Shown: in pieces, positions 45,797 through 58,060 of the stretch
Position numbering within the stretch: the stretch's first letter is position 1
Layout: the number at the start of each line of letters is the position of its first letter
From: Sipunculus nudus
Lineage: Eukaryota > Annelida > Sipuncula > Golfingiida > Sipunculidae
Assembly: GCA_026874595.1 (NCBI GenBank)
Contig: CM049306.1
Location: 55,799,519 to 55,863,518 of the forward strand
Reading direction: 5' to 3'
DNA length: 64,000 bases
The notes under the pieces: generated by a model
Databases searched by the model: none
Told to the model about the DNA's origin: nothing
What the model saw: only the letters and a program-made list of their open reading frames with translations
Translations under genes and position numbers: made by a program

Positions 45797-46806
45797 TGTC
45801 AATCCTGTATATCTCCCTTCCTTAATAATAAGTTTTAGTGCATGCGCAATTCCGATAATCGTACCCTCAACCATGCACGCGGTCTTGTTAAATACAAACA
45901 TAATTGAGTTGTATTTGTCAACACACGGAACCCAAAAAATATGTAAAACAGACGAAAAATATACATTGAGCCTCTAGGTCAGAGTTTGCATTCAGAGAAC
46001 ATGAACTGATATCGGAATAAAATACACATTGTGGTATAAGTTACTTAGTACCTTTAAATGACAACATGGTCTCAGTACAGATGACCTGTGAGAATTCTGA
46101 AAAGTACCTGACAATCTGTATACATGCACATGTAGAACAATGTAAGAATTCACCAAGAACGAGGCAGAATTTATGAGAAAATTTCAAACACGTGCAACAT
46201 GACGAAATTCATCGTTTAGAAACTAACTAAATTAAAAGCAAAATATATACAGAACTAGTCCGTGAAGTATTTACAGTCAGTGTAAAAAAGCAACACAGAT
46301 GTCAAGAATGTCGCTGAGTGTGAGCTGTACGGAGAGTATTACTTCTTGTAACCCAGGTAAATTACGATGAAGGGGTCAGCCGTTTATATGCGTGATCAAT
46401 CGGAGATTACGTGCTCAATTAGCTCTTAGTCTCTACCCATGTGTCTCGCGGGCACGTGGGTACACGAGAAGACAGTGACTAAAACCTTTCATCAAATGCC
46501 GAAGCGAAATTAAACTGACTTATCACGTATTTACTGATTTTCATTATCTTTATTAAAACGAATAAGTATGGAATACAGGGTGCCCCCTTTGTTTCGTGCT
46601 CCTTTGTTTCGAACAAAAAATCTTGGAAATACAATAGCATAATAGCTTAATAATAGCTTAATTAATAGCTTAATAAGGGACATGAGCCTATAATTTGCAT
46701 GTGGTATGTGCAATGTATGGTATGTATATAGCCTACCAGCACTCCCGAAACCTTTGTTAATGTTTTTCCGAGGTGCTGAACCCCCCCCCCCCCCCCCCCC
46801 CCCCCC
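45797..46806 (+). repeat. Direct segmental duplication, copy 1 (~1.0 kb)
   Basis: It starts TTTGTCAATCCTGTAT and ends in poly(C) of 26 (46781-46806). It matches 47188-48012 through shared words including GACAACATGGTC, AACACGTGCAACATGACG, TAGTCCGTGAAGTATTTACA, TGAGCTGTACGGAGAGTAT, AGCACGTGGGTACACGAGAA (with one change) and TACAGGGTGCCCCC. No conserved reading frame. Confidence 0.88.
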
Positions 46807-46945
46807 ACTTCTTAGATCATGTATCAACCACTGGAATATATGCAGTAGCGTCAATTTATTTTAAAGGGTTAATTTCGGGGGGGGGGGGGGGATGACTCGC
46901 GTGGGAGGGTGATCAACGTTGAGGCATCTTTCATAAATGAAAATA

Positions 46946-47006
<61 letters not shown>

Positions 47007-47072
47007 ACGGGGGGACATAAAAGCGGACCGAACTGTCTCGCGAGTGAAGCTTGCTTTTCTAGCGAAGCGGTT

Positions 47073-47133
<61 letters not shown>

Positions 47134-47187
47134 TATATATGTATATATTCATATTTATAAATGTATATTATTTAGAAATCGAGTTTA
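46807..47187. other. Spacer between the duplicates: poly(G), (TA)n and a TRIM-repeat fragment
   Basis: Poly(G) of 15 at 46877-46891, (TA)n at 46949-47002, the fragment listed next, then (TA)n at 47075-47129. Confidence 0.8.
47003..47074 (+). mobile_element. Truncated terminal repeat of the TRIM-like family, bounded by (TA)n on both sides
   Basis: TGTTACGGGGGGACATAAAA through the A box TAGCGAAGCGG and TTGG, then (TA)n begins at once. The B-box half is missing. Confidence 0.8.
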
Positions 47188-48012
47188 TTTGTCAATCCTG
47201 TATAGTTTCCTTCTTTCTGCCAAGCGGTCTTGTTACAATAAACAGACACACTTGGGTTTTTATATTAATAGACAGAACAAAAACATTACGTAAAACAGGC
47301 GAGAAATAGACACTTAGCCTTAAGGCCAAAGTTTGAATCCAGGAAGAATGACCTGACATCGGAAGAAAATATACATTAGAGTAAGTTTCTGAGTACCTTT
47401 TAAAGACAACATGGTCCCAGTACAGGGTTTCTATGCGAATTGTATAAGTACGTGACAACCTGTACATGCACACGTACTGTGATATGAGATGTCGCCCAGA
47501 ACGAGGCGGGATTTCTGAGGAAACACGTGCAACATGACGGAGTTCATTGTTTTAGAAACAAACTAGATTGTAAGTTAATAAAATACAGAAGTAGTCCGTG
47601 AAGTATTTACAGTCAGTGCGAAAAAACAACACAGACGTCAGTAATTTGGGTGAGTGCGAGCTGTATGGAGAGTATTTCTTCTTGTTACCAAGGCGATAAC
47701 GGTGTAGGGGTCAGCCTGCCGCCATGTATGCGTGAACAATGAGAGGTTACGTGTTTAATAAGCTCAAAGTCTCAATCCATGTGTCTTGCGAGCACGTGGG
47801 TACACGAGAAGGCAGTGCCTTAACACCGACGAGAATCTTTAAACTTTATTTAAACAAAAAAAGTATATAATACAGGGCGCCCCCATTATATAAAAAACTA
47901 GGAAACAGATTAGAATACGCTTAATAACGAATATAAGCCTATATTTAACCAGGACTCCCCCGACACTTTTTCATGTGTCTCATGATGTTGAACAACCCCC
48001 CCCCCCCCCCCC
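47188..48012 (+). repeat. Direct segmental duplication, copy 2 (~0.8 kb)
   Basis: The second copy of 45797-46806 in the same orientation. It is shorter by several deletions and also ends in poly(C) (47996-48012, 17 nt). Confidence 0.88.
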
Positions 48013-48043
48013 GCCTTGGGGGGAAAACGTGCCAATCTTCAAG

Positions 48044-48045
<2 letters not shown>

Positions 48046-48097
<52 letters not shown>
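48046..48097. repeat. (TA)n microsatellite
   Basis: An alternating TA run. Confidence 0.97.
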
Positions 48098-48101
<4 letters not shown>

Positions 48102-48131
48102 CAGGTGCGACACATTTCAAATATTACAATT

Positions 48132-48540
48132 AAAGGGGCCCTATCACCTATAAAGCATGTTGAATTAACACGAAAAATAGCTTCGTCCCTTTAGAATAAA
48201 TCTGTACTTGCTAAATTATTGTCTTGAAACCGTTTGCTTACTCCTTTAGACGAGTGTTAAAAACAATGTATCGGGCACGATCACAGGTGTAAACATAAAC
48301 ACAGCGCGTGGGGCCGTGTGCATCGCGGAGCCATTACACGTGTCAATCAGGAGATGCCTCGACTGACTTGGCCAAAAACGTTTAATACATGTACTTATTG
48401 GCTAAAACATCAAGTGTTGGGGTTCATGTTGGGACCTCCGGTCACGTGGCCTTTTCATGATAAACAAACACAAGTGGACTGTGTTTGCCAACACGCAGAG
48501 CCATATCAAAGTGGGAAACAGCTGTGTGCGAGGTATTGAG
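48132..48540 (+). repeat. Dispersed repeat, copy inverted relative to 54.4-54.8 kb
   Basis: From AAAGGGGCCCTATCACCTAT through GTTGAATTAACACGAAAAAT, ACGAGTGTTAAAAACA and GATCACAGGTGTAAACATAA, it matches the reverse complement of 54580-54821. The 74-codon + frame (48318-48539) overlaps the less conserved part and I do not call it a gene. Confidence 0.8.
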
Positions 48541-51500
48541 ACTTTGTGCTGGGATGCTTTTGCTGGAAAACTTTTGTATAAAGGAAAAATGAACTGATAG
48601 TGTTAAAGAATTGGCATATAATTGCTCCTAATTATATCCCTTTAAGGTTAAGGTTTAAAAAAAGTATGTCCCCAGTGTAGATAAATTCTAAACCAGATTT
48701 ATATATAAAACATCTCGTAGTAAACATATTCAATTTTAAATGTAAATATTATTGTCTAAATAACGGTGATAGATGATAAAATTGGCCATCCTCCCATTGC
48801 TAAAAAGTGTGTGTGGGAAGGGGATATACTCCGCACCCACCACCCCACCCCTGTACTGACGGCCTGAATACATGTGATATATCTTCACGTGCTCTGTCAG
48901 TTTTGAATCTGTATTTGAGCTTTTTGTCCAAAGCACTTCAGCGAAGACCACGGAATAAGAAAACTAGCTATGTTGAACTTGAATTACGTCAATACAGGTA
49001 TATCTTGTTTTTGAGTTGCCCATGATGCCACATCTACTGAAAAGGTAACAGGTACACGTGATCCGAGACTTGATTAGGGCATGGCTTTGAAGGGCACGGA
49101 AGCGTGTAGTGTAGCAACAATTCGAAAATTTAGACTGTAATGTTGCAACCGTGGGTAGTTTAAAACGGTGCGAGATGCAAAATCAAGCGCTTTTTTGGTA
49201 TTAAGCATGTCTTGTTCCTTTCCCAATTGTTTATGGTCGAAGGGGGGGGGGGGGGGTCCACTAAGTCGAAACTGCTAATTAGTCACCATAAATCACGCTT
49301 TGTCTATGGTGTTAATAGGGCGTAACCATTTACAACGTCACGGCTATTCAGGAATGGCCACTGACGCTACATTCGTGGGGGGTCCAGAGTCATTCGCCGG
49401 ACGTACACCGCATATAACCCCTGGTAATAACATAGCGTTTTTGCTATTGAAAAGAACTTCATGTACAACCTGAAATCGGTAAAATACGGAACCCGTTATC
49501 TTTTGAAAACATAAAAAGTCTCCTTTTCTAAAAGTACTGGTTTCAACCACACAGCCAGAGTGCGATGCACTTGATTGTCCGATTTAAAAATAGTCTTATT
49601 TACATTTCTACATTCAATGGAAAATTCGATACTAAAATACACTATATCATATATGTATCGTATCGGGTATCGTATCGTGACTGAAGTGTCGTGATACGTA
49701 TAGTATCGTGAGATATTTTATAGTTACAGTCCGGTGTTAAGCAAGGAGAAAGACTACAGGCAAATAACATATATAAAAAATATACATGACTGAAATACAA
49801 TATACCCTCCAATCTCTAAAGCTGAGTTGAAATCAACTAATGTGAACCATTTGATGCTAATCTATAAGTTGAACGTGCTGAATACACAATAACGTACGTA
49901 AAATGCCTAACGTTGTACCAGTGGAAAAAGAAGACTTGTTTAATTTGCAGTTAATATAGATATACCATCCATGCCCGGCATGACCACATTTTAATCCTTT
50001 GCTTTTCGCAGGGACTGCATGTTGTTCATGATATAACGATTACTTCTGCCAGGATTCTTAAGGAAACCGCCTCCTCAAAAGTTAGCAAAGATTGACAAAT
50101 TATGCGATTCAAGAAATGAAGTAGACGTGAGGCATTTATTGGGCATACCAATTTTGCGTGGGAAATGTTTTTCTTCCAATAAACAACAGGGGCACGACCG
50201 TACGACATCAACATAGCCGGAGTGATTACGATTGTATAAAATAAGAATTATATGACTGTATATAGAAAAGCGAAGGTTTATGATGATAATTTATATAAAT
50301 TGAAGCTCAAAGGACATAACAAAAAAACAATGTTTTTTTTAAAATGTCAATAGATGGAAGTCTTGGGTGTGATCACAAACATAAATGTCACTGAAGGCTC
50401 TTGCACGCGAAAATATAACTAAAAGCTGCCAATTGGAAAGACAGGGTCAGGCAATTACACTTCTACATCATTAAATGCTCATCCTGAGCATTGTTGCTTG
50501 TCATCAGGTTCATCGGAAACTGATGATGCTCCCAGATAAACATCTTTCATTGCAGGTCCGTGGCAATGAAATAACTTTAGCCTTGTTCCGTTGCTTTGTC
50601 CTAGTTAAATTTACGCAAAAAGGTATATCCGGATTTTTCAGAAAATTTGCAGAGGTTTAGCGTAAAACCGTATGAACCATCCATAAAATGTTGCAGGTAA
50701 TCCGAATCAAAATATTTTTTTTCTCAAATCCCATAAAGACAAAAGAAAAATTTCCTACTCCCCATGTAGAAGCCGCCCATTAGTATGTATTTGTTCTGCC
50801 ATTCACTAGGTGAAACCGGCTCACTGAAGCGTGACAGTGTTTACACAGGAAAAGTGTACGTATGACTGATAAGGAGATTCTGTAGGAGATTTTTAGGCTC
50901 CGACTGCAGAATCTATATAGACACCCTACTTGTCAGTTTAAAAATGTACTAGTAATATATTTTAATGTTTCAAAGTCCCTGGAGATTGGGGACCCTTACC
51001 AAATATGTGTGCATCCACCCCCGACCTGTGTTTTAAGATGTAGGGCTTTGAACAACATTTTATTCAAACAACCCATAACTTGGATGAACCATTGAAACCA
51101 CGGTTTAAATGGAAAGATATTTATGAGTGTATAGAAATAAACATGCCTGTAAACCCATAAAAAGTAAATTAAAAGATTGTAGTGTTAACCCAACTGATAA
51201 GCCCTTGCAGGAAAGGCGGAGTCATCTGGTTTTTGTTTTGAATTTAAAAGTTTTACGTCCCGTTGAGGAAAGTTTTGAGATCAGTGGGGATTAGAGTGGG
51301 CCTGTGACCGCAAATTGCCCAATTCGCTCTGTGGTCAGTGAGCTCGAAATGCAGGAAAATCCTCAAGGCGCCTCCTGCAGAAACGTGACAGAGTTTAAAG
51401 CCTTAAAAAAATAGGGGCACCTATTGGGGGAATGATGGAATTATTAATTATGCAGCTTAATAGGGCATGATCCCACAAATTAAAACAAACTTGTCCTAGA

Positions 51501-51942
51501 AGAGCCCACCGCCAATACGTGTGTCGAATATCGAAGGCAAAATCAGAACGGAAGCAGGTAAAAGTCTGTCTAGAAAAACCTAACTGCGTATTAATAATAT
51601 AGATAATTAGGATTAATAATGTGGTTAACATTTTACGACCTTTCGAATTGTTATGTTGATTCTAATTAAGGACCAATAATAATACTTTGTATTCGTCACG
51701 TGGTCACTGAATTTTCAAATTTTGTATTAAAAGCAAAAAAAAATGAGAATGAATCAGTGAGAGAGTAATCTGAAAGGTACTTGGATAACCTGGAATCAAG
51801 CTCTGTCTACCCCGGGGTTAATCTGATTTCAAAATACTGGGGGGGGGGGGTGGTTGAAATCGGGGTGGGGGTAGCTTGAAGTCTATACATCGGGACGGTC
51901 ACATCGCATCAGTTATGCCCCAACCTGTAAAAGTCACACATG
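48541..51942. other. No gene seen in 3.4 kb
   Basis: Poly(G) of 15 at 49242-49256 and 12 at 51839-51850. A cryptic TATCGTATCG/GTATCGTGA patch at 49655-49715. Several minus frames of 60-78 codons have no family resemblance. Confidence 0.5.
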
Positions 51943-52250
51943 TAAGGCCAAAAAGGTATGGTTCTCAGGCACTTCTTTCCAGAAATGAGTGCGGGCGGGC
52001 GGGTTTTTTAATTACCTGTTTTGAAAGTTTCGATAAAAATGTCATGTGATCAGGGAAAAATCATGATAATTTTGATAATCATGATTTATTTCTAAACAGG
52101 TAAAAGCACTACGAAATAAAGAAAACTTGTCAAAATTGTATTATTTTATCTTTTTGAAAGATGGAAATCAAAATAAAGATTTTTGATGCGGGGGTTTAAA
52201 ATTGACGCGGGCGGTGCCTGAGAACCGTACCTTTTATTTTTTTTTGCCTA
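51943..52250 (+). mobile_element. MITE, family 'GTGCCTGAGAACC', full copy
   Basis: TAAGGCCAAAAAGGTATGG then TTCTCAGGCAC at left. GTGCCTGAGAACCGTACC, T-rich and TTGCCTA at right. The interior is close to the 19.1-kb copy, with GCGGGGGTTTAAAATTGACG near the right end. Confidence 0.85.
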
Positions 52251-53400
52251 ACCCTCACCTCTTTGGTGGCCACATGGGCAGGTATGTTGCATAAAATATA
52301 ATTACTGGCTGTATGCCTGAGAAAGACGGACAATGTACCTATTTGCACTGACAGTAGAACTAGTAATAAGTAGTGGTTAAACTATATAGCTGCAGCAGTT
52401 TAGCAGTTAATGTATGTTGGATGGTTATTTGATCGGTTTGACAGCAAATTTAAAAAAAAAAAAACCTTTGATGGATTATGATGACATTTGTGGAAGGGAT
52501 AGAATGACACCAAAAGAACAATCCATTAACTTTTAAAGTAATCTGGATGACTAATGTTTCAACTTTAGAATATAATGTACTGTTTGTTTAGCATATTTAC
52601 TGGTTTTCGGGCTCGTCTTTGTTCTGGAGGGCAAAGCTCAATTGTGATCCAAACATTTGGCTCGTGAATCGTGATAAATCTTTTTTTTTGTGTTTCTTTT
52701 CCTGAAAGCAAGGAAAAGTAACTGATCGTGAATTGGCGTTATTATTTTTACCAACTTACTGTGAGCGAAATGATGTTTTCACATTGTTCGTATACATGAT
52801 AGTTATTGTTAACAATTAAAAATACATGGTTGAACATTCCTTGAATACAGCCAAAATTGTATTTAGGTCACTATGACCAATACGTCTACATGTCATGGTC
52901 ATCAGCACTGTGTTAGGTTCAGCTGCACCCCGTGGTCCATCGGGCACTCATTTCAAAATAAATCGGTTTTAAGTTTCGACATTCAAGCAGTATTAAAGCG
53001 ACTTTTACCATTGTATTATTAAAACTGTTTAACAATGAAAAAAATCAAATCTAGTCTTGTGTACCTCTGGATATGCGTGCTAACTCGACAATAAGCTCGC
53101 CTGATCTGTGGGCCCTGCACCTGTTAGCCAGGTGAACCTTTCAGCTGCGCAGCCTAAAATGGTTTAAGTGACTGTAAGCCCTAGACCAGCAGACCATTGG
53201 ATGGCTTATTATGGAGCATGAGATCAGGATAAAAAATTGGTTCTCGGCTTCATCTTATCAATAATCATTTCTTAAATTTTAGCATAGATAAAATTATTTT
53301 TATATTTCTAACCTTAGATAGATTTTAATAAGTAATGAATCAATGGAAGGTTCTAGGTATATTAGTGCAAAATTAAATAAAGTGCATGCGGCAGACCCAT
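52251..53400. other. No gene seen
   Basis: AT-rich sequence. A fragment, TTAGGTCACTATGACC, at 52863 recalls the ~155-bp repeat. Confidence 0.45.
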
Positions 53401-53751
53401 TCATGCTTTCCTGAATTGGGGAACTCTGCGTAGCATGTTTTGGCGTAGGTACATAACTGATGAAACAGAGCCTATAATATTCATTGGCAGGAGGCGGAAG
53501 CTCCCATAGATTTTCAGGCCCTTGGCGATAGCCTGTTGATGTAACCAGCAGATCACCCAGTACAGCCCATGCAGGGTCTGCAGGTGTGTGTTTTTAATGA
53601 CCATGAAGTCTGAACCATGGTAACAGTAACAATTAAATATGGGGTTTTTTTTCTGATTCAAAGGATTTACACAGGACAAGAAGAACCTCTCGTTAAGACA
53701 TTTGATTGAATCTCCGAGGTTCTTTTTGAATTCTTTATAATTCCACCTCAA
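53401..53751 (-). CDS. Unrecognised minus-strand frame, possible exon
   Basis: A frame of 116 codons, GC-richer than its surroundings in 53401-53630. The better part reads HGSDFMVIKNTHLQTLHGLY, WVICWLHQQAIAKGLKIYGS and FRLLPMN. It could be the end of a transposase or a host exon. No catalytic motif or known fold is evident. Sequence upstream on the same strand looks like a pogo/Tigger-type terminus, which favours a transposon origin. Confidence 0.22.
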   Translation of the reverse strand: MRWNYKEFKKNLGDSIKCLNERFFLSCVNPLNQKKNPIFNCYCYHGSDFMVIKNTHLQTLHGLYWVICWLHQQAIAKGLKIYGSFRLLPMNIIGSVSSVMYLRQNMLRRVPQFRKA

Positions 53752-53789
53752 AATAGCGACCTCCAGTGCACGGTCCAGACTTTTTTTTG

Positions 53790-53870
53790 TTCTTTATATG
53801 AGACCTCGCTTAGACGGCCACCTCGAAATGCAACTCAAGTCTTACGGAAACTGAACGGCCACTTCCATGC
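53790..53870. mobile_element. Tigger/pogo-like terminal sequence
   Basis: GAGACCTCGCTTAGACGGCC followed by ACCTCG, and then ACTGAACGGCCACTTCC, resemble the 'ACCTCGCTTAGACGGCCACC' termini of pogo-superfamily elements. I could not locate the opposite terminus. Confidence 0.35.
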
Positions 53871-54399
53871 ATCCCCTGCATCGATATCGTGATAAACCGC
53901 CAGTAATCTCAATTTTAGGCTACAAGTGATTAATTTATACAAAAGAATAAACGTGAATGTGTAAACCAACGTGTAAATCACCTCTGCATGGTAACAAGTC
54001 ATTCCCTGTTTCGCGTACAATATTGCTATTGTCCAGTAATCCGAGCGAGACAGGCTTGCATTCATGCGGTTAGAAAATCAGGGGGTATTACCGATATGCC
54101 GAGTTACAACGTAATGTTTCTCGCACAAGCTAGATGATGTTAAAAGTACACAGCGTATCTAAGGATTGGTCTTGTTCATTTTAAGTCACAGCGTACCAGC
54201 ATCGGTAGAAGCACTGTCATATGCATGGATCACTTGGGCCGAGGCCGAAGGGAAGCACAGAAGTGGTGCAGAAGGGCAAACATTTTAAAGGTCATACTCG
54301 ATTTGTATTTATTATATACATTTTCGAACCTGACTTGCAAATTTTGAAACTCATCAAATGGACATAATCAGATGCAACATTATGCCCATTCTTTTACAT
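53871..54399. other. No gene seen
   Basis: Mixed sequence without a supported feature. Confidence 0.45.
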
Positions 54400-54821
54400 T
54401 ATCCGTTCAGTCTTGCTGTCTTCTGAAATATCTTTGTTGTATGGACTTTACGGTCCATGGGCCGAATGTAAATTCATTGTAGATCTTGTCGCAACAGATC
54501 TGTACGGGGGGTACGGATAGCAGAGTGTGAGAGTGGGTATCGGGTCCCTGAGCAAACGCAACACGCGTAGTTTCATTTTTCAGGCCAAGTCTGTCAGGGC
54601 ATCTCCCGATTGATAGCTGCAGTGGCCCGACCGATGTACGGATTCCCACGCGCTTTGTTTATGTTGACGCCTGTGATCACGTCCGGTCCACTGTTTTTAA
54701 CACTCGTGTACAGGAGTGAGCCAACGTTTTCAAGTCAATATTTGGCAGGTACCAATTTATCTTAAAGCGAATCTATTTTTGTGTTAATTCAACGTGCTTA
54801 ATAGGCGATAGGGCCCCTTTT
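54400..54821 (-). repeat. Dispersed repeat, inverted partner of 48.13-48.54 kb
   Basis: The minus strand starts AAAAGGGGCCCTATCGCCTA and carries TGAATTAACACAAAAATAGA, ACGAGTGTTAAAAACAGTGG and GTGATCACAGGCGTCAACAT. About 240 bp is clearly shared. Beyond that the minus frame 54407-54649 (GIRTSVGPLQLSIGRCPDRL) has a weak counterpart at 48.32 kb, so an old coding part cannot be excluded. Confidence 0.8.
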
Positions 54822-56009
54822 ATTAAAGGCTAAAATATAATACATAGTTTAATTGAATAACATTTCAGCAAGGCTAGTGTATTTGTTCGCTTTGTAGGTG
54901 TAAGTTCTGGAATACAGTTGATATTATATTTTAGTGAAGGTATGTGCGAGTATATTACATATGCTTTTCGACATATTTTTTATTGATGATGATATTTGGC
55001 TTTGCAACTGTATTCTTTTATACGGCAAAGATCCCGCTTTCTTCTGCCTGACCATTCCAAAATATTGTTTGACCTTCCATTAATTCACACAATTCCGTGT
55101 TTACTAAACTCCAGTTTTCAGGACCTAAAAACCCGTCTCAAAGGGTGTGTTATGGAAGCATTAATTAGATTAGTTTACGTCAACAAAATAAGACTTAGGT
55201 TAAGCTGTCAGCCTGTGTTTTCCATAGTCGGATGGAGGAGCTGTCTTTGAGTTTGAGAATTAACATATTATAAGAAAGAATGTTATGATTAAGCCTGCAG
55301 GAAATCAGGTTTTACATTCTAGAAACACAATTAAAGTTATATCCTGACACAAAGACTGTCGTGTGAACCACTTGGGTGGTGTCCTTGCTTCTTCCGTTTG
55401 CTTTCTCAAGCAGCATCGGAGATCGAAAACTGGATTTTCAGATCCGAACGCTTCAAAAATTGGGCAAAGTCCATGGGCGGATTTACTGGTTTACACTCGA
55501 ATGGCGCCCCCTTTTTTACCAAAAAATCTGAGAATTAAAAAAATATATATGCTAGATACCGAGGTACCAAAATTACCCCATATTGGAGAATCACAGCCTA
55601 AATATTGAAATGGTTCCTACAGCATAACGCTTCCCAAACCTGCCCGACATTCCCCTCCGCCGCCTTGTGATGCCTAGTTATGCAAGCCCCCTTCCCCACT
55701 CAGTCTGTCTGCAACTAACGTTCTAGCCACATTTCATCCGTTTTTTTTTTTTTTTTTTTTTTTTTTAGCTAATTTGCTTGATAGATTGGCTAACAGCCTT
55801 TCTACCTGCCTTCGTACAAGATTTCTTACAGAAGGTTATACTGCCCCTTTCAGTCAATCTGTCGGTTGCTCGAGTATATGGTATCCACAGGGGCTTGTCG
55901 CAGAAGATTAAAAAAAATAATATCCCGGAACCCCAAGAATGAGCGATAAAACCCATTGTGACATATACAGAAGTCCTCCAATGTTGCCCACTGACCGTAT
56001 CGGCTGTCA
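54822..56009. other. No gene seen; poly(T) of 26
   Basis: A T run at 55741-55766 could be the poly(A) tail of a minus-strand retrocopy or a simple repeat. No retrocopy body is recognised. Confidence 0.45.
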
Positions 56010-56715
56010 CCATACGCTCTTTACACAGCGCTTTACCTATAGGGCTACTACCTATATCGTAAGGCGCTGTTTGTTATGACCTCGTATCCTGAATTGCAAC
56101 ACCAGAGGGGAGCACTGTATTTTTGTCCAATCAGATGAGACCTTGTGCTGGAAGACAAAGCCAAGCGAGGAATACACAGAGCCAATCATATTAATTTCTT
56201 TTTGAGTGACAGCTCATCCCCCAGCGTAACCGTCTGAACAGGCCACAGGCTCAGACAGAATTGCCCCTGACCTGGTTTGCTTAGGGCCTTGGGCACATAG
56301 GGTGCTCGGCCGGTGAGCTGTAATTCAAACGAAACGTAACAACAAAGGCTGCGTGCACACCTCGCTGGCTGGTTTCAGTTCTGCAGACAACAGATACATG
56401 GCTACGCTAACATAGTCATAATGTCATAATCGAATCGGTCGATGATGCGAGAATGCAGAGGGAGCAATTTAAATTCGACCAGAAACTCAATAAGCGGCGC
56501 TTGAAGCGCAGCAATGGGCGGAGCCAGGATGCCTGTCGAGTGTTTGTTTATTGGCATCTGATTGGCTGCTTGTCACATCATACGCACGTTTATTTTTCAG
56601 TGAAAATCGAACCGCCATCTGGTGTCTAAATATATCATAAACGGTCAAAGCTGGCAGCGTGAAAATCGGTTGCTTCTTTAGAAGCGCAAGATTTCCGCTG
56701 CCTCGGGAGCGTACT
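56010..56715 (+). repeat. Dispersed ~700-bp repeat, copy 2, starting with the SINE tail-like segment
   Basis: It begins ACGCTCTTTACACAGCGCTT then TACCTATAGGGC and follows 42211-43020 in order to GGTTGCTTCTTTAGAAGCGC and TGCCTCGGGAGC. The tRNA-like SINE head present at 42.0 kb is absent here, so the conserved unit is tail plus body. Confidence 0.85.
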
Positions 56716-57439
56716 GTCACCACTATTTCAAGTAATTGCCCAAACAGCCCACAATAACCGCTGCTCACCTAATACAGATGAATCAAATGCACACACATGC
56801 ACCATGAAATCGTTCATATATACGGTTATTTACAGTGTAATCCACCCTTACCAACGGGTATTGACGGCTTCCCGCCGCCTGGACAGCAAGTGCTTGATTC
56901 ATACTTCCGGTGTGGTACATGATGCGGGGCTGGCTGAAAATACGGAGCGGATCGGAACGCGGAACCAGGGCCTAATTAATGGAACGGTTACTGTATAAGT
57001 TTTATATTTGTGGTTTCATGACATAATTTAGTAATAAACGTATTTCAACATATGGGATATTTTTAAGTTTTATTTTAACAAATATCAAGTATTATTTTCA
57101 ATTCATAATAACTTTTTAAAAATATCCAACTTCCTTTCAAGGCTGTTGAATTTACGATCTTATGATGATCTTAAGGGCAAAATGAAAATTTACTGAACAG
57201 CCCATAGTAAAGAATCTGTGCTATACAGTCAAACTGTCCGAGTCAACGGGATATTACTTTCTTAGGATGAACATTAACTTGACATACAAGTGGTATAACT
57301 ATTATGGCAAAAATTTTAGCTGATTAAATCTACAACTAAAATTTAAGGAGTGTAAATTATTACAGGAAATAAACATTTTATGAGATCGCACGTCTTGCAC
57401 TGCATCAGGCCTAATACACTGTGGTGGGATCCACAGATA

Positions 57440-57451
<12 letters not shown>
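56716..57451. other. No gene seen
   Basis: AT-rich sequence. The 64-codon + frame 56804-56998 is unrecognised. Confidence 0.5.

Positions 57452-57511
<60 letters not shown>
57452..57511. repeat. (TA)n microsatellite
   Basis: An alternating TA run following CATACATACA. Confidence 0.97.
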
Positions 57512-57515
<4 letters not shown>

Positions 57516-57829
57516 TTATCTAATGTCGCAATGTCGTGGATATAATGGCTGGGGGGGAGCGAAAGTTTAAACCTGATTCGGGTGGGGATACAGAATAATT
57601 TTTTCCGTTTTTTTTTTCATCTCTATCCCGTAGAGATGCTAGAATTCTGGTGGAGAAAATAACAGACACTGAGGAAATGAAGTTCTAATCAATGGGAAGG
57701 TGAACTGCGTGGAGTTATGCACTCTGTGAACGCCGACCAGATAGTACCTTGGCCGTTAGGCTTCTTTAACAGACCAAGCTAAGTAGAAATTGATTATTAA
57801 AAGCCTGTATCACCAATCCAAATGCTTCA

Positions 57830-58060
57830 TACTGGCCCGCACGTTTTGCATCTCGTGGAAGGCAAGCACGTGCCGCAAGACGAGGCCCTTAAAGCAGTCC
57901 TTCGACAGGTGGTGATGCAACCGAGTGATCGATGATTTTGCAGGCTGTAACAAGACACCGGGGTTTAAAACGCATGTGATACCATATTTTTTGCTTACAC
58001 GTGGTAGGTCTCTCATTGTAAAAAAAAGTGCCTGCTTCAACGATCGGTACAGGGACCGAC
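57830..58060. repeat. Diverged repeat related to 59.05 kb
   Basis: GCACGTTTTGCATCTCGTGG then AAGGCAAGCACGTG corresponds to AACGTTTTGCAGCTCGTGCA then CAGGAAACACGTG near 59055, followed in both by GGCCCTTAAAG/GGACCCTTAAAT. On + this stretch reads VLHLVEGKHVPQDEALKAVL before a stop. The 59-kb copy has stops, so a decayed coding origin is possible. Confidence 0.35.
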
